From NCBI GenBank assembly GCA_947498935.1, contig CANMMM010000004.1, positions 1 to 64,000 of the forward strand: 64,000 bases of DNA, read 5' to 3'. Shown here in pieces: positions 36,347 to 45,628 of this stretch (positions are counted from its first letter, which is position 1; every line of letters begins with the position of its first letter). Both the position numbers and the translations under genes were made by a program. The notes under the pieces are model-generated. The model was not told where the DNA came from. It saw only the letters and a program-made list of their open reading frames with translations, and did not search any database. This DNA comes from an uncultured Aquimarina sp. (GTDB lineage: Bacteria > Bacteroidota > Bacteroidia > Flavobacteriales > Flavobacteriaceae).

Positions 36347-37870
36347 CTATTCTTCTTTTTCTTCTTCTGATGCATCATCGGTCTGTGCTACGGATTTAAA
36401 CTGTTTGATCGCAGTATTAGGCTCGATAATGGTGTGTCCCTTCCAGAAATTGGGATCATAACTAGCCATATAGGTAGAGGTTACATTCTTGTTTTCTTGA
36501 GTGCTGTTATAGGTGCTTTCGGTAATCGTTTCATTGTTGAAAACGATGATCTCGTATTTGTTTTTGATGTGATTTATGATGTCTAAATTTAAGGATACTT
36601 GATTTTGCTTTCGCCTCCCTCGTACATGCTTGTTTTTTTCGATGACGCTTAATGGGCGGTCTACTCCAAACTTATTTTCAATAATTTTTTCGATCAATCG
36701 CACGCCGTATTTACCATCTTGTCCCTTCGTGTAAATGGTAGTGCCACTATATCCGTTTTCTGCATAAGTTACTCCTAGTAGTTTAAAAGAACGTAGTGGT
36801 TTTATATTGGTATAATCAATACGCATTACCGCAAAATCTTGTGTATTTACATATAGTGTGCCTTCAAAATCTGCACTGCGTTTGGGTTTGAATTTTATGA
36901 CGTAAGCCACGACGTCATCCAGTATCGTAAAGTCAGTTTTTTCGAAATCGTATTTTCCTGATTTTCGAATGACATCTAACTTCGTTTTGGGTTGAAAAAA
37001 CAATTTTTCAAACAAGTTTTTGAGATTGATTTTTCGAGATTTGAAAAAGAAATTTTCGGAATTGGTGTTCTCTACATCACCTGCTACTGAGGGAGTATCA
37101 CCGGCAATGGACAAGATAGAATCTACAGAGATTTTTTGACTAAAAAGTCCCGAACGGAATTTGATATACGAATCGGGTTTTACATTGTCTCTAAAAATTT
37201 GCTCCATTTTCTTTAGGTTAGAGACCATCGAGCCACTATTGCGTTTGTCATACAAACGTGCTCCTTTGATAATGTGCAGTTTTTGTGTAGTCGTATTGCC
37301 GTACAGGTCACATAAAGCTTCGATGTAAAAAGCTGAATTTTTAGGTACGACACGACTCATGCTATCCACTAGTTTTCGATCCACTTCTTTAATAGTAGAT
37401 TTTTTAAAATCTACGTCCATCTTTTCGACATAGGTAGCGTTTGTTTCTCGAAAAAAAAGCTTGCTTTTAGAGAAGGATGTGCGATAGTTAGTAGCTATAT
37501 TGTCTTTTACATTGTCGATGATTTCTGAAACGGATAAGTTTTTATTAGAGATGAATACACTTTTTAACTCAAAAGCTTTTGGAGCAATATAGAGAATGCT
37601 GTCTAAAGGATTTGCTACAGCAATGCTCGTTTTTTCATAGCCCATAGAAGAGATATGTAAAGAGTCCTTTGTAATGTCTGTATTGGCTATAGAGATCGTA
37701 AAGTTGCCTTCTTCGTTGGTGATAATTCCTTCGCTACCGATCACCACGGTTGCATACGGAATGGGTTTTAGCGTGTTTTTATCTACAATCGTACTGGTGA
37801 TGGTTTGTGCAGTTACGCTACTTGCGTAAATGCAAATGATATATAGGAAATTATGAAAGAAGGTTCTCAT
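36347..37870 (-). CDS. exported protein with carboxypeptidase-like regulatory (CarboxypepD_reg) domain
   Basis: 507 residues from the ATG at 37870 (a frame to 37885 exists). Signal peptide MRTFFHNFLYIICIYASSVTAQ. Residues about 22-100 form a CarboxypepD_reg-like beta domain (STIVDKNTLKPIPYATVVIG, NEEGNFTIS). The remainder is strand-rich and unassigned, with DFAVMRIDYTN, typical of Bacteroidota exported proteins of this class. It is probably outer-membrane associated. It is divergent from hemB. Confidence 0.8.
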   Translation of the reverse strand: MRTFFHNFLYIICIYASSVTAQTITSTIVDKNTLKPIPYATVVIGSEGIITNEEGNFTISIANTDITKDSLHISSMGYEKTSIAVANPLDSILYIAPKAFELKSVFISNKNLSVSEIIDNVKDNIATNYRTSFSKSKLFFRETNATYVEKMDVDFKKSTIKEVDRKLVDSMSRVVPKNSAFYIEALCDLYGNTTTQKLHIIKGARLYDKRNSGSMVSNLKKMEQIFRDNVKPDSYIKFRSGLFSQKISVDSILSIAGDTPSVAGDVENTNSENFFFKSRKINLKNLFEKLFFQPKTKLDVIRKSGKYDFEKTDFTILDDVVAYVIKFKPKRSADFEGTLYVNTQDFAVMRIDYTNIKPLRSFKLLGVTYAENGYSGTTIYTKGQDGKYGVRLIEKIIENKFGVDRPLSVIEKNKHVRGRRKQNQVSLNLDIINHIKNKYEIIVFNNETITESTYNSTQENKNVTSTYMASYDPNFWKGHTIIEPNTAIKQFKSVAQTDDASEEEKEE

Positions 37871-37955
37871 GTAACATAGATACAATTTTATCTGTGATAA
37901 ATGTTTTAATGTATTCTTAAAAATGAGTGCTTTTTAAAACTCCTGATCAAAACAA

Positions 37956-37984
37956 TTGGCATAAAAGATATATTGGTATCTTTA
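37956..37984 (+). promoter_or_regulatory. candidate hemB promoter
   Basis: TTG at 37956-37958 (-33) and TATCTTTA at 37977-37984 (close to TAnnTTTG) with 18 bp between them, 29 bp before the hemB ATG. Confidence 0.5.
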
Positions 37985-38013
37985 CCCATGTTTACCGAAT
38001 AGTAACGTAGTGT

Positions 38014-38991
38014 ATGAATCAAGTAAGAAGAAATAGAAGACTGCGAACTACCGCAGCAATCCGAGCTATTGTTAGAGAACATAGCATTACACCTCAAGAT
38101 TTTTTAGTCCCATTGTTTGTCGTAGAAGGTACTGCGATCCAACAAGAGATTCCTTCTATGCCAGGGTACTACAGGTATAGTCTTGATTTGCTAACAAAAG
38201 AGGTCAAAGAATTATGGACGATGGGATTGCGTTCTGTACTTCTTTTTGTAAAAGTACCTGATGCTCTTAAGGATAATAAAGGTACAGAGGCACTAAACCC
38301 AGATGGTTTGATGCAGCGTGCTATCCAAACAGTAAAAGAAGCAGTGCCAGAGATGCTCGTCATGACTGATGTAGCATTGGATCCTTACTCGTCGTATGGG
38401 CATGATGGGATCGTAGAAAATGGATATATTGTTAATGATCCTACGTGCGAGGTGCTGGCACAGATGTCATTATCACATGCACAAGCAGGAGCAGATTTTG
38501 TAGCACCTAGTGATATGATGGATGGCAGAATTTTAGCCATTAGATCTCTATTAGAAAACGAAAATTATAAAAATACGGGTATTATGAGTTATAGTGCCAA
38601 GTATGCTTCTGGATTTTATGGGCCTTTTAGGGATGCGTTGGATTCTGCGCCAGGATTTGGTGATAAGAAAACATATCAGATGGATTATTGCAATAGAGAG
38701 GAAGCTATTAAAGAAACACTGATGGATATCGATGAAGGAGCAGATATTGTAATGGTAAAACCCGGATTAGCCTATCTAGATATTGTACGGGATGTCAAAG
38801 ATGCTGTGGATGTACCTGTAGCAGTGTATCAGGTTAGTGGAGAATATGCGATGCTCAAAGCTGCTGCTGCTAATGGATGGTTGGATCACGATACGATTAT
38901 GATGGAACAATTACTAGCATTTAAACGTGCAGGTGCGCAATTGATCGCCAGTTATTTTGCCAAAGATGTAGTGCGTGTACTGAATTCATAA
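38014..38991 (+). CDS. hemB: porphobilinogen synthase (delta-aminolevulinate dehydratase)
   Basis: 325 residues. Schiff-base lysines lie in KYASGFYGPFRDA and VMVKPGLAYLD. The metal-binding loop is DVALDPYSSYGHDG, with aspartates where zinc enzymes have cysteines, so this is a Mg/K-type enzyme. It condenses two aminolevulinate molecules into porphobilinogen, the substrate of HemC. It has its own promoter candidate, separate from the hemA operon 8 kb away. Confidence 0.97.
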   Translation: MNQVRRNRRLRTTAAIRAIVREHSITPQDFLVPLFVVEGTAIQQEIPSMPGYYRYSLDLLTKEVKELWTMGLRSVLLFVKVPDALKDNKGTEALNPDGLMQRAIQTVKEAVPEMLVMTDVALDPYSSYGHDGIVENGYIVNDPTCEVLAQMSLSHAQAGADFVAPSDMMDGRILAIRSLLENENYKNTGIMSYSAKYASGFYGPFRDALDSAPGFGDKKTYQMDYCNREEAIKETLMDIDEGADIVMVKPGLAYLDIVRDVKDAVDVPVAVYQVSGEYAMLKAAAANGWLDHDTIMMEQLLAFKRAGAQLIASYFAKDVVRVLNS

Positions 38992-39068
38992 GTAAATATA
39001 GATTCATTCGATAATAAAAGAAATGAAGTAGGGTAGGGTTAATTTCAGGACTTAGATAGATAAAAACA

Positions 39069-39476
39069 ATGAAAAAATCACGAACAATAGTAGGAAGTGT
39101 AATAGCTATTAGTATGCTTTTGATGAGTTGTCAATCGAATCAAAAAAAAGAAAAATCTATTACACTAAGCGATAAGAAAAGACAACAATCAGCTGCTTTT
39201 ATACAAGGGGAAGCGTTGTTTAAAGGGAAAGGAAATTGCTATTCATGTCATCGTGCTGCTAGAAAGTCAATAGGGCCTAGTATTTTGAAAATCATGGAAG
39301 TATACAAAGCACAAGATGGAGATATTATTGGTTTTTTACAGCAGAAAACAGCTCCTATTGTAGATCCAGAAAATTATTCAGTGATGAAAACGAATTTTGC
39401 GGTACTGAAGCATTTTTCTGAACAAGAGTTGAAAGCATTAGCGGAATATATGAATGAAATAGCAAGTACTCACTAA
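39069..39476 (+). CDS. mono-haem cytochrome c lipoprotein
   Basis: 135 residues. The lipobox cysteine is C21 (AISMLLMSCQS). The single haem motif is CYSCH (57-61), with a probable methionine ligand in YSVMKTNFAVL and the usual C-terminal helix FSEQELKALAEYM. It is a membrane-anchored electron carrier in the periplasm. Its possible link to the exported di-haem proteins at 14055-25995 is only a thought. It is followed 12 bp later by the DinB-like gene. Confidence 0.9.
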   Translation: MKKSRTIVGSVIAISMLLMSCQSNQKKEKSITLSDKKRQQSAAFIQGEALFKGKGNCYSCHRAARKSIGPSILKIMEVYKAQDGDIIGFLQQKTAPIVDPENYSVMKTNFAVLKHFSEQELKALAEYMNEIASTH

Positions 39477-39488
39477 TAGTTTATAAAC

Positions 39489-40007
39489 ATGCGGTATCTA
39501 ATCATATTATGGGGTAGTCTTTGTTTTTACACGGCTACTGCACAGCAATTTACACCCAAAACAGCTTTTCTAGAAAAATGGACTAATTCCAAAGAATATT
39601 TGTTAGGAATTGCTACTGCGATGCCTGATAGTTTGTATGCTTATAAGCCTACAGAACGAGAAATGGATTTTAGAAACCAATTGATACATATCTGTGGGAA
39701 TATGCAGTGGCTTAGCACGACCTATTTTACAGAGCAAACCTTTGATAGGGATGCATTCACAGCATCTGCGCCAACAACCAAAGAAACTACGTTAGCATTT
39801 ATAGCTAATGCCTTTGATGCTGCGTACCAACGAATCGAGCAAGTAGATGAAACGACATTTACAGAAGAGGTAGATTTTTTTGCTGGAAAAAAATCTAAAT
39901 TACAAATTTTGAACTTATTACAAGATCATGTCACACACCACAGAGGACAATTGATCGTGTATCTGAATCTGCAAAAAATTAAACCGCCAGGTTATACAGG
40001 ATGGTAA
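39489..40007 (+). CDS. exported DinB-like protein
   Basis: 172 residues. Signal peptide MRYLIILWGSLCFYTATAQ. The DinB/YfiT-like four-helix fold is indicated by metal-binding histidines in LIHICGNMQWL and DHVTHHRGQLIVYL. DinB proteins are metal-dependent enzymes, often thiol transferases or hydrolases. Substrate unknown. Export is unusual for the superfamily but frequent in Bacteroidota. Confidence 0.85.
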   Translation: MRYLIILWGSLCFYTATAQQFTPKTAFLEKWTNSKEYLLGIATAMPDSLYAYKPTEREMDFRNQLIHICGNMQWLSTTYFTEQTFDRDAFTASAPTTKETTLAFIANAFDAAYQRIEQVDETTFTEEVDFFAGKKSKLQILNLLQDHVTHHRGQLIVYLNLQKIKPPGYTGW

Positions 40008-40067
40008 TCAGATTCTTTTATTTTTGAATATTAATATATTAACTTAGCAATAAACTAACCAATTCTC

Positions 40068-41180
40068 ATGATATTACTAATTGTTTACGGAATCGTTTCT
40101 ATTTTCTTTTCATTTTTATGCTCCATCTTAGAAGCTGTGCTACTTAGTATTACGCCTACTTTTATTAATCTAAAGAAAAAAGAAGAGAAGTCATACGCCA
40201 CTACATTAGAAGATTTAAAAAAAGACGTTGATAGACCACTGATAGCCATTCTTACCTTGAATACCATAGCACATACGGTAGGAGCCATATTAGTAGGGGT
40301 GCAAGCCAAAGTAGCATATGCAGAATTATATGGTAGTGCTACCAAAACAATTTTTGGGATCACGATTACAGAAGACCTAATGGTGGGAATCGTATCTTCT
40401 GTGATGACGATATTGATATTAGTAGCTTCAGAAATTATTCCTAAAACCATTGGAGCTACTTTTTGGAAGCAATTAGCAAACTTCACTTCAAAGGCCTTAA
40501 TAGTACTTATTGCGCCACTTAAATATACAGGGATTTTATGGATATTGCAGCTTACTACTAAGTTGATCGGAGGAAAAGGGCATCATGGATCGGTATTGAG
40601 TAGAGAAGACTTTTCGGCTATGGCAGATATAGCAGAAGAGGAAGGAGTATTCAAAGAATCAGAATCGAAGGTGATAAAAAACTTACTAAATTTTAAAGAT
40701 ATTTTAGCAGAGCATATCATGACCCCTAGAAGTGTTATGAAAATAGCCGACGAAGAACAAGAAATAAAAGATTTTTTTGAAGCAAACAAAACCTTGCGAT
40801 TTTCTAGAATTCCCGTTTTTGCGGATACAGCAGATAATGTTACAGGCTATGTGCTAAAAGATGCGATATATAAGGAAATGGCAGAAGCAAAGCACGATGT
40901 AAAACTAGCAACACTCAAAAGAAAAATACTAGTAGTTAATAGAGACGTAGCAGTTCCTGATTTATTTGAAAAATTAATAGCGCAAAAAGAACATATCGCA
41001 TTAGTGGTAGATCAATATGGATCTGTTAGTGGTGTAGTAAGTATGGAGGATGTGATCGAAACATTATTAGGGTTAGAGATTATGGATGAGAGTGATAAAG
41101 ACTCTAACATGCAGGAACTGGCCAGAAAAAAATGGAAGGAAAGAGCCATACGCTTGGGAATTCTTGATGAAGCAGAGTAG
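40068..41180 (+). CDS. CNNM transmembrane domain and CBS-pair protein (hemolysin/CorC-like family)
   Basis: 370 residues. The N-terminal DUF21/CNNM membrane domain has about four helices (IVSIFFSFLCSILEAVLLS, SEIIPKTIGA). It is followed by two CBS domains (EHIMTPRSVM, VSGVVSMEDVIETLLG). The chain ends soon after the CBS pair, so the CorC_HlyC C-terminal domain is absent. The family is linked to Mg2+ or other cation export. It is 2 bp before ogt, and the run continues into the kinase array. Confidence 0.9.
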   Translation: MILLIVYGIVSIFFSFLCSILEAVLLSITPTFINLKKKEEKSYATTLEDLKKDVDRPLIAILTLNTIAHTVGAILVGVQAKVAYAELYGSATKTIFGITITEDLMVGIVSSVMTILILVASEIIPKTIGATFWKQLANFTSKALIVLIAPLKYTGILWILQLTTKLIGGKGHHGSVLSREDFSAMADIAEEEGVFKESESKVIKNLLNFKDILAEHIMTPRSVMKIADEEQEIKDFFEANKTLRFSRIPVFADTADNVTGYVLKDAIYKEMAEAKHDVKLATLKRKILVVNRDVAVPDLFEKLIAQKEHIALVVDQYGSVSGVVSMEDVIETLLGLEIMDESDKDSNMQELARKKWKERAIRLGILDEAE

Positions 41181-41182
41181 TA

Positions 41183-41662
41183 ATGTTGGTTACTGCATGT
41201 GTACAAACTCCGATAGGTACTGCTGCGATTACAGGAGATGAACAAGGGATAGCCAGTATAAAAGTATACGATGAAGGGGAGATAGCTTTGTCTACTGAGG
41301 TACCTGTAGCACTAGAAGCAGCTGTAACCCAGTTACAGCAATATTTTGAGGGTACTAGAACCCAGTTTACAGTACCTTTAAATCCTAGTGGGACAAATTT
41401 TCAGAAACGCGTATGGAATAAATTGATAAAAATTCCGTTTGGTAAAACGGTAAGTTATTTAGACATAGCGAAATCGCTTGGAGATCCTAAATGTATCAGA
41501 GCAGCGGCTACTGCTAATGGGAAAAATCCTTTATGGATACTGATTCCATGTCATAGAGTTATCGGTAGCGATGGATCACTTACTGGCTATGCAGGAGGGC
41601 TGTGGCGTAAACAATGGCTATTGTCTCATGAAAGTCCTGTAAAACAACAAACACTATTTTGA
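41183..41662 (+). CDS. ogt: methylated-DNA-protein cysteine methyltransferase
   Basis: 159 residues. The active site is IPCHRVIGSDGSLTGYAGG, with the acceptor cysteine in PCHR and the helix-turn-helix before it (ALEA...VSYLDIAKSLGDPK). It removes alkyl groups from O6-alkylguanine in DNA by suicide transfer. It is followed 5 bp later by the first sensor kinase. Confidence 0.95.
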   Translation: MLVTACVQTPIGTAAITGDEQGIASIKVYDEGEIALSTEVPVALEAAVTQLQQYFEGTRTQFTVPLNPSGTNFQKRVWNKLIKIPFGKTVSYLDIAKSLGDPKCIRAAATANGKNPLWILIPCHRVIGSDGSLTGYAGGLWRKQWLLSHESPVKQQTLF

Positions 41663-41667
41663 GAATC

Positions 41668-43623
41668 ATGAACCTTTGTAAATATTGTATATACATATTT
41701 TGGATGCTAGTCACTTGTATATCGCTACAAGGACAAGAAACAGTAACGGGTTCTACAACAGTACAATTACAAAACCAATCATTACATGATCAATTGGCAA
41801 TAGCAGATAGCTTGTTTCATGCCAATCACATCAAGAAAGCGACTAAAAGTTACAAAAAACTAGTAGAGCAGCTCAAAGCTACTAGTAATACAGATACTAT
41901 AAAAAGTGTAGGTTTTAAAGTAGTGCTGTTTTTTGTTAAAAATACAGAACACTATGAAGATGCACTTAGATTACTAAAATTCTTAGAAGTAAAATGTAAA
42001 GAGGCTAATGATATTGAAGGAATGGCATTGGTACATAAAGAATACGGTTCAATATACAACAAACGACAGCAATATGTACAAGCATTAGAAAATTTTAATA
42101 AGTCACTAAAATATGCCGAGCAACATGGAGATCCTGATATTACTTGGTCTACTCTGATTAGTAGAGGGAAACTATTTAGTTATATCGGTTATCCCGAACA
42201 AAGCTTGCAAGATTTTAAAAATGCACTGAGTTGTGTAAAGCATGAAGGGTCTAAATACAATCGACAAGTTACTTATATAAACATTTCTACGGCATTTCCT
42301 GGAAGATACCCAGATTCTACCTTGTACTATTGTCGATTAGCACTGGTGGGCTGCGAAGAGAATAATACTACTCGAAATTGTATGATCGCATACAATAATA
42401 TAGCATGGTCTTATTACGAAAAAAATATGCCAGAGCAGGCATTAGAACTTATAAAAAAAAATATAGACCCTGATGCAGATTATATGGTAGATGAAGACTT
42501 TGATAATCTTTATCCGGGTTTTATGCATACACTAGGAGCGATAGAAGCAGATTTAGCTAGTCATAAGAAAGCTATAAAATACTTCTCAATGGCAGAAAGA
42601 GCGTATACAAAAAGAGAAGATATCGCTAATATGATCATCGTAAAAGAAGATTTATCAAGGGTGTATGAAAAAATAGGCAATTTGCCTAAAAGTTTAGCAT
42701 TATTAAAAGAAGTCAAGTCTTTAGAAGATTCTCAATTAAAAATAAAAGTAAGTAAGGAATGGGCGAAAAATGAGATCGGAAATTTAGTACAAGCTAAAGA
42801 ACAAGTAATTTCTGGATTAGAGAAGAAAAATTTGATCATCAAAAAACAAGTAAATAAAACAAAGTGGATAAGTTATGTATTGGGAGTACTACTTATTATC
42901 ACTATTGTGACAGTTGTTTACAGAGGGTATAGAAGTAGAATTAGGTATTATCAAATTAGTGAAAAATTGATTCTGACACGGTTATCTTCATTACGAGCTT
43001 CTATGAACCCTCACTTTTTATTCAATACATTTAGTACTTTACAGAATTATATTCTTAAAAATGATAACCTAAAAGCTAATGAATATATGACAGAACTTTC
43101 AGGATTAATCCGCAATGTGCTGAATAGTTCTGATAGTGTACATATAGATTTAGATAAGGAACTACAAATTCTACGATCATATGTAAACTTACAGCAAGGA
43201 AGATTTCAAGGAGAATTTGAAGCTACTTTTGAGGTGGCTGAAGCATTAGAGCAGTTAAACCCTAAAATTCCATCAATGATTATTCAGCCCTTCATTGAAA
43301 ATGCAATTCTTCACGGATTTTCGAGTTTTAAAAAACAAGGTATACTCACTGTGTCACTAACATTAGATGGAGAAACAGTGCGTTGTGTAGTACAAGATAA
43401 CGGTATTGGTAGAAAGGCGTCTGCCGCTATAAAAGCTAAATCTACTAAAAACTCACATTTATCCATTGCTACTAAAAATACGAATGAGCGCTTAGCTATT
43501 CTAAATAAAGCTGGAGAAGAAAAATCAAGTGTAATAATCAATGATCTGTTAGATAAAGAAGAAAATTCATTAGGTACAGAAGTGGTGATTACATTACCGA
43601 TTGTGCAAAACCATGAAGAATAG
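41668..43623 (+). CDS. TPR / LytS-type sensor histidine kinase, array member 1
   Basis: 651 residues from the ATG at 41668 (a TTG frame to 41659 is not needed). Signal segment, then TPR helices to about residue 390 (for example QALENFNKSLKYAEQ), one transmembrane helix (WISYVLGVLLIITIVTVVY), and a LytS/YehU-type kinase (PF06580). Phospho-acceptor H449 lies in MNPHFLFNTFSTLQNYIL; the ATP site has IIQPFIENAILHGF, DNGIG and GTEVVITLP. The TPR part faces the periplasm by prediction. It shares NSSDS after the H box with member 4. Probable partner: the LytTR regulator at 49830. Confidence 0.92.
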   Translation: MNLCKYCIYIFWMLVTCISLQGQETVTGSTTVQLQNQSLHDQLAIADSLFHANHIKKATKSYKKLVEQLKATSNTDTIKSVGFKVVLFFVKNTEHYEDALRLLKFLEVKCKEANDIEGMALVHKEYGSIYNKRQQYVQALENFNKSLKYAEQHGDPDITWSTLISRGKLFSYIGYPEQSLQDFKNALSCVKHEGSKYNRQVTYINISTAFPGRYPDSTLYYCRLALVGCEENNTTRNCMIAYNNIAWSYYEKNMPEQALELIKKNIDPDADYMVDEDFDNLYPGFMHTLGAIEADLASHKKAIKYFSMAERAYTKREDIANMIIVKEDLSRVYEKIGNLPKSLALLKEVKSLEDSQLKIKVSKEWAKNEIGNLVQAKEQVISGLEKKNLIIKKQVNKTKWISYVLGVLLIITIVTVVYRGYRSRIRYYQISEKLILTRLSSLRASMNPHFLFNTFSTLQNYILKNDNLKANEYMTELSGLIRNVLNSSDSVHIDLDKELQILRSYVNLQQGRFQGEFEATFEVAEALEQLNPKIPSMIIQPFIENAILHGFSSFKKQGILTVSLTLDGETVRCVVQDNGIGRKASAAIKAKSTKNSHLSIATKNTNERLAILNKAGEEKSSVIINDLLDKEENSLGTEVVITLPIVQNHEE

Positions 43624-45628
43624 ATATGAAAATATTGTCGATGTTACTACAGTATCTATGCGTTATATAGCAGCGCAAGTTTTTTTGTTTTTGCTTATAG
43701 TATTTAATTCGTATAATTATGCTCAGGAGCTTGTCGACAAAGAATTGAAAACGGAAGTTTCTCTTCAAAAACAATTTCTTAGGAGAATGTTTAAAAAAGC
43801 CGATAGTTTAGTAACTGCAAAAAAGATCAAAGAAGCACAGCAGGTATTTGACAAAGCATTTAATATCCTTAAGATCGCCCCGCATAATGATAGTACTTTG
43901 TATTATACGCGTTTAGTAGAAGAATTTTATAGCGAAGTGTTAGCTGATTATGACCGAGCATTGTATATTATTGATTTTTTAGATAAAAAATGTGTTCGAA
44001 ATAATGACGAAATGGGGCAGATGTTATTAGCGCGCAGGGTTGCGGATTTATACAATAGACAATCACAATACATATATTCATTAAGAAATTTAAATAAATC
44101 CCTAGCATTAGCCGAGAAAAATAATTACAGAGCTAATGCATGGAATATTTTAATCGGCAGAGGGGTGTTGTTTTCTTCGATCGGAGATGAAGATTTGGCA
44201 ATAAGAGATTATAAAAAAGCATTGGAGTATATAGAAGAAGGAGATCCTAATAATTTTAAGAGACACACCTATGTAAATTTATCGGATGTTTTCCCTGATA
44301 CAGAACCTGATTCTGCAATTTACTACTCGCGGCTAGCGTTACGGGGATGTAAGCAAAAGTCAACTAATCTTATATGTGCTATTGCTTATAATAACTTGGC
44401 GTGGGGATATTACCTCAAAAAAAAGCCTCAAAAAGCAAAAAATATTATCTTGAATAATATAGGGCTTGAGAATAAACACAATGAACACTCTTTTTTACAT
44501 GATCTTCGACCAGCAATGATGCATATACTTGGGGTGTCGGAATTTGATTTAGGGAACTATAAAGCGTCACTAAAGTATTTGAAAATAGCAGACCAAAGTT
44601 ATAAAGATCTAGCTAATATTTCTGATTGGGTCAAAGTCAAAGAAGATTTGTCTAAAACGCATGAAGTATTAGGAAATCTATCAGAAAGTATACGGATACA
44701 CAAGGAGATCAAAAATTTAGAAGTATCCCAGTTTAGAATTAAAATAGCCAAAGAAATAGCTAGAGAAGAAAGCAAACGAATGCTTGTAGCACAAGAAGAT
44801 GAAATCTGCGGCTTAGAAGAAAAAAATGATAGTATAGAACAGGAAGTGTACAATACTAGATGGTTGATTTATGCACTGGCATTTGTATTATTTGCAGCCT
44901 TATGCGTATTGGTGTATCTCGGTTATCGCAGTCGTATTCGATACTATCAGGTTAATGAGCAATTGGTGTTAACAAAATTAACTTCATTGCGCATGTCCAT
45001 GAATCCCCATTTTTTGTTTAATACTTTTAGCACATTGCAGAATTTTATTCTGAAAAAAGATAATCGAAGTGCCAATGAATATATGACAGAGCTTTCAGGT
45101 TTGATTAGAAACGTATTGAATACATCTGATAGCGTATACATAGATTTTGTTACTGAATTGCAGATACTCAAATCCTATGTTAATCTACAAAAAGGAAGAT
45201 TTAGAGGGGAGTTTGATGCGGTTTTTACAGTAGACCCCAAACTGAGGAAACTGAATCCCAAGATTCCTTCGATGATCATACAGCCAGTTATCGAAAATGC
45301 AATTTTGCATGGTTTTTCCAATATAAAGAAAGAGGGAGAGCTCATGATTAGCTTTGTTTTAGAGGGAGATACAGTGTGTTGTGTGGTAAAAGATAATGGT
45401 ATTGGTAGAGCAGCATCAGCGGCTATAAAAGCCACAGCCACCAAAAACTCACATTTATCCATTGCTACCAAAAATACCAATGAACGTCTGGCTATCTTAA
45501 ATAAAACAGCAAAAGAAAAATCAAGTATAGAGATCAATGACCTACAAGATGCATTAGGAGCTGCTTTAGGAACAGAAGTAGTGATCATATTACCCATTGT
45601 TCAAAATGATAATACGATAGCCATATGA
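43613..45628 (+). CDS. TPR / LytS-type sensor histidine kinase, array member 2
   Basis: 671 residues from the ATG at 43613, which overlaps the end of member 1. An ATG at 43658 would give a cleaner signal peptide (MRYIAAQVFLFLLIVFNSYN) and is also possible. Same order as member 1: exported TPR region (QQVFDKAFNILKIAPHN, YSLRNLNKSLALAEKN), coiled segment, one transmembrane helix, MNPHFLFNTFSTLQNFILKK, IIQPVIENAILHGF, DNGIGRAASAAIK. It shares NTSDS and the spacing of its TPRs with member 3, its closest relative by eye. Confidence 0.92.
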   Translation: MKNRYENIVDVTTVSMRYIAAQVFLFLLIVFNSYNYAQELVDKELKTEVSLQKQFLRRMFKKADSLVTAKKIKEAQQVFDKAFNILKIAPHNDSTLYYTRLVEEFYSEVLADYDRALYIIDFLDKKCVRNNDEMGQMLLARRVADLYNRQSQYIYSLRNLNKSLALAEKNNYRANAWNILIGRGVLFSSIGDEDLAIRDYKKALEYIEEGDPNNFKRHTYVNLSDVFPDTEPDSAIYYSRLALRGCKQKSTNLICAIAYNNLAWGYYLKKKPQKAKNIILNNIGLENKHNEHSFLHDLRPAMMHILGVSEFDLGNYKASLKYLKIADQSYKDLANISDWVKVKEDLSKTHEVLGNLSESIRIHKEIKNLEVSQFRIKIAKEIAREESKRMLVAQEDEICGLEEKNDSIEQEVYNTRWLIYALAFVLFAALCVLVYLGYRSRIRYYQVNEQLVLTKLTSLRMSMNPHFLFNTFSTLQNFILKKDNRSANEYMTELSGLIRNVLNTSDSVYIDFVTELQILKSYVNLQKGRFRGEFDAVFTVDPKLRKLNPKIPSMIIQPVIENAILHGFSNIKKEGELMISFVLEGDTVCCVVKDNGIGRAASAAIKATATKNSHLSIATKNTNERLAILNKTAKEKSSIEINDLQDALGAALGTEVVIILPIVQNDNTIAI